Shown here: piece by piece, positions 63,523-64,000 of the stretch
Layout of the letters: each line of letters opens with the position of its first letter
Numbering within the stretch: position 1 is the first letter of the stretch
Assembly (NCBI GenBank): GCA_026706485.1
Contig: JAPOYR010000004.1
Location: 124,001-188,000 of the forward strand
Direction: 5' to 3'
DNA length: 64,000 nucleotides
DNA from: Chloroflexota bacterium
GTDB taxonomy: Bacteria > Chloroflexota > UBA11872
Position numbers and translations under genes: made by a program
The notes under the pieces: generated by a model
The model's input: only the letters and a program-made list of their open reading frames with translations
What the model was told of the DNA's origin: nothing
Database searches by the model: none

Positions 63523-64000
63523 GGGGTAGCTGGCCGGTGCATGTCAGGCAGTCCGGGCGCGTCTTGAGCGCGCGGGCGGATGCTTGCCAGGAGAAGAGTC
63601 GGAATGAGGGTGATCACCGTAAGCGCGATGCCCAGATCGGCAGCCAGCAGCCACCAGCGGAAGTCGGTGGCGAGCAGCCGCCCAATGCCTAGCAGCTTGC
63701 TCCACGTGGGTTCGGGCGCACTGTAGGCGACAAACTCCAGATTCTGATCCGGCCAAGCCAACGCGCCGTTGACCCAGAGCCGCCCGTCCCGGTAGCGGTC
63801 GCCTTTGGTGGCGCCCACGCGGAGCTCGGCACCCGGGGCGACCACGGCCGATACCTGCAGTGCCAGCCGCTGGCCCTCGGCTGCAGTGAGTGGCGGCAGG
63901 AGCTCCACGTCGTGCCAGCGGGGGCAATCGCCCGCGGGAACCTGCACCGACCCCTGGGCGAGGATACGGTCGGGCGTGTCGGTGGGTGCGGCGCGGACCG
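63519..64000 (-). CDS. paralog of the preceding membrane protein (5' end outside window)
   Basis: Only the C-terminal 160 residues are in the window. GDCPRWHDVELLPPL, GRLWVNGALAWPDQNLEFVAYSAP and the final helix WWLLAADLGIALTVITLIPTLLL align with the paralog at 62095 over their whole length. The start lies beyond the right edge; the in-frame GTG at 63947 is inside the domain and is not a true start. Confidence 0.8.
   Translation of the reverse strand, partial: VRAAPTDTPDRILAQGSVQVPAGDCPRWHDVELLPPLTAAEGQRLALQVSAVVAPGAELRVGATKGDRYRDGRLWVNGALAWPDQNLEFVAYSAPEPTWSKLLGIGRLLATDFRWWLLAADLGIALTVITLIPTLLLASIRPRAQDAPGLPDMHRPATP

Overview
This is a GC-rich (roughly two-thirds G+C by eye) bacterial chromosome segment with long single-direction gene runs. 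The best guess is a Chloroflexota-like organism. The evidence is a Firmicutes/Chloroflexota-style order (S1 protein, clpC, radA, ispD, ispF, cysS, rlmB), secreted proteins with Thr/Pro/Ala linkers, and a tandem pair of PutP-unrelated orphan families. This assignment is an inference from gene content; no rRNA gene is in the window.

Layout. 1-4.6 kb: two tandem secreted leucine-rich-repeat proteins on the minus strand. 4.8-16.3 kb: a minus-strand housekeeping run made of the S1 protein, ClpC, RadA, IspD, a ferredoxin-NADP reductase, IspF, CysS, RlmB and FolB, followed upstream by an SDR and a DUF309 protein. 16.5-18.8 kb: two adjacent tRNA-Ser genes followed by a toxin-antitoxin island (RelBE-like, Phd/VapC, and an orphan HigA-like antidote with the remains of its toxin). 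18.9-26.5 kb: a complete peptide/solute ABC importer operon in which a Tat-exported, sulfite-oxidase-like molybdoenzyme sits between the permease and ATPase genes. 26.7-31.5 kb: a second Phd/VapC pair, NudC, a rhamnose mutarotase, IlvD and a GPP34 protein.

32-38 kb: a Fic protein, a Gfo/Idh/MocA oxidoreductase, an M20 peptidase, and two paralogous membrane proteins separated by a copy of the M20 gene's 3' end. 38-42 kb: a phosphotransferase, a low-complexity secreted protein, and two paralogs of an unrecognised family. 42-52 kb: a sodium/solute symporter, RecJ, a bifunctional (p)ppGpp enzyme with a doubled zinc-finger region, an aldo-keto reductase, an adenosine-deaminase-like enzyme, a TPR protein, a transglutaminase-like protein and HisI. 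52-55.6 kb: an NYN ribonuclease gene split by an amber codon behind a structured leader, a GH127 glycosidase carrying an in-frame palindromic repeat, and a polyprenol-phosphate mannosyltransferase. 55.7-60.2 kb: a phage portal / small protein / terminase trio with no other virion genes, then a second Fic gene. 60.6-64 kb: membrane proteins, one frameshifted in a G run, and two tandem paralogs of which the last is cut by the window edge.

The most striking structural signal is that two unrelated paralog pairs (LRR proteins and four-helix membrane proteins) each carry, between the copies, a degraded copy of the 3' end of the gene upstream (folB and the M20 peptidase). Both pairs therefore arose by tandem duplication of a gene plus its upstream neighbour's tail. 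Other points of note are a cysteinyl-tRNA synthetase with altered HIGH and KMSKS motifs, a reductase embedded among isoprenoid genes, several families of short palindromic repeats, and the stand-alone portal/terminase pair.
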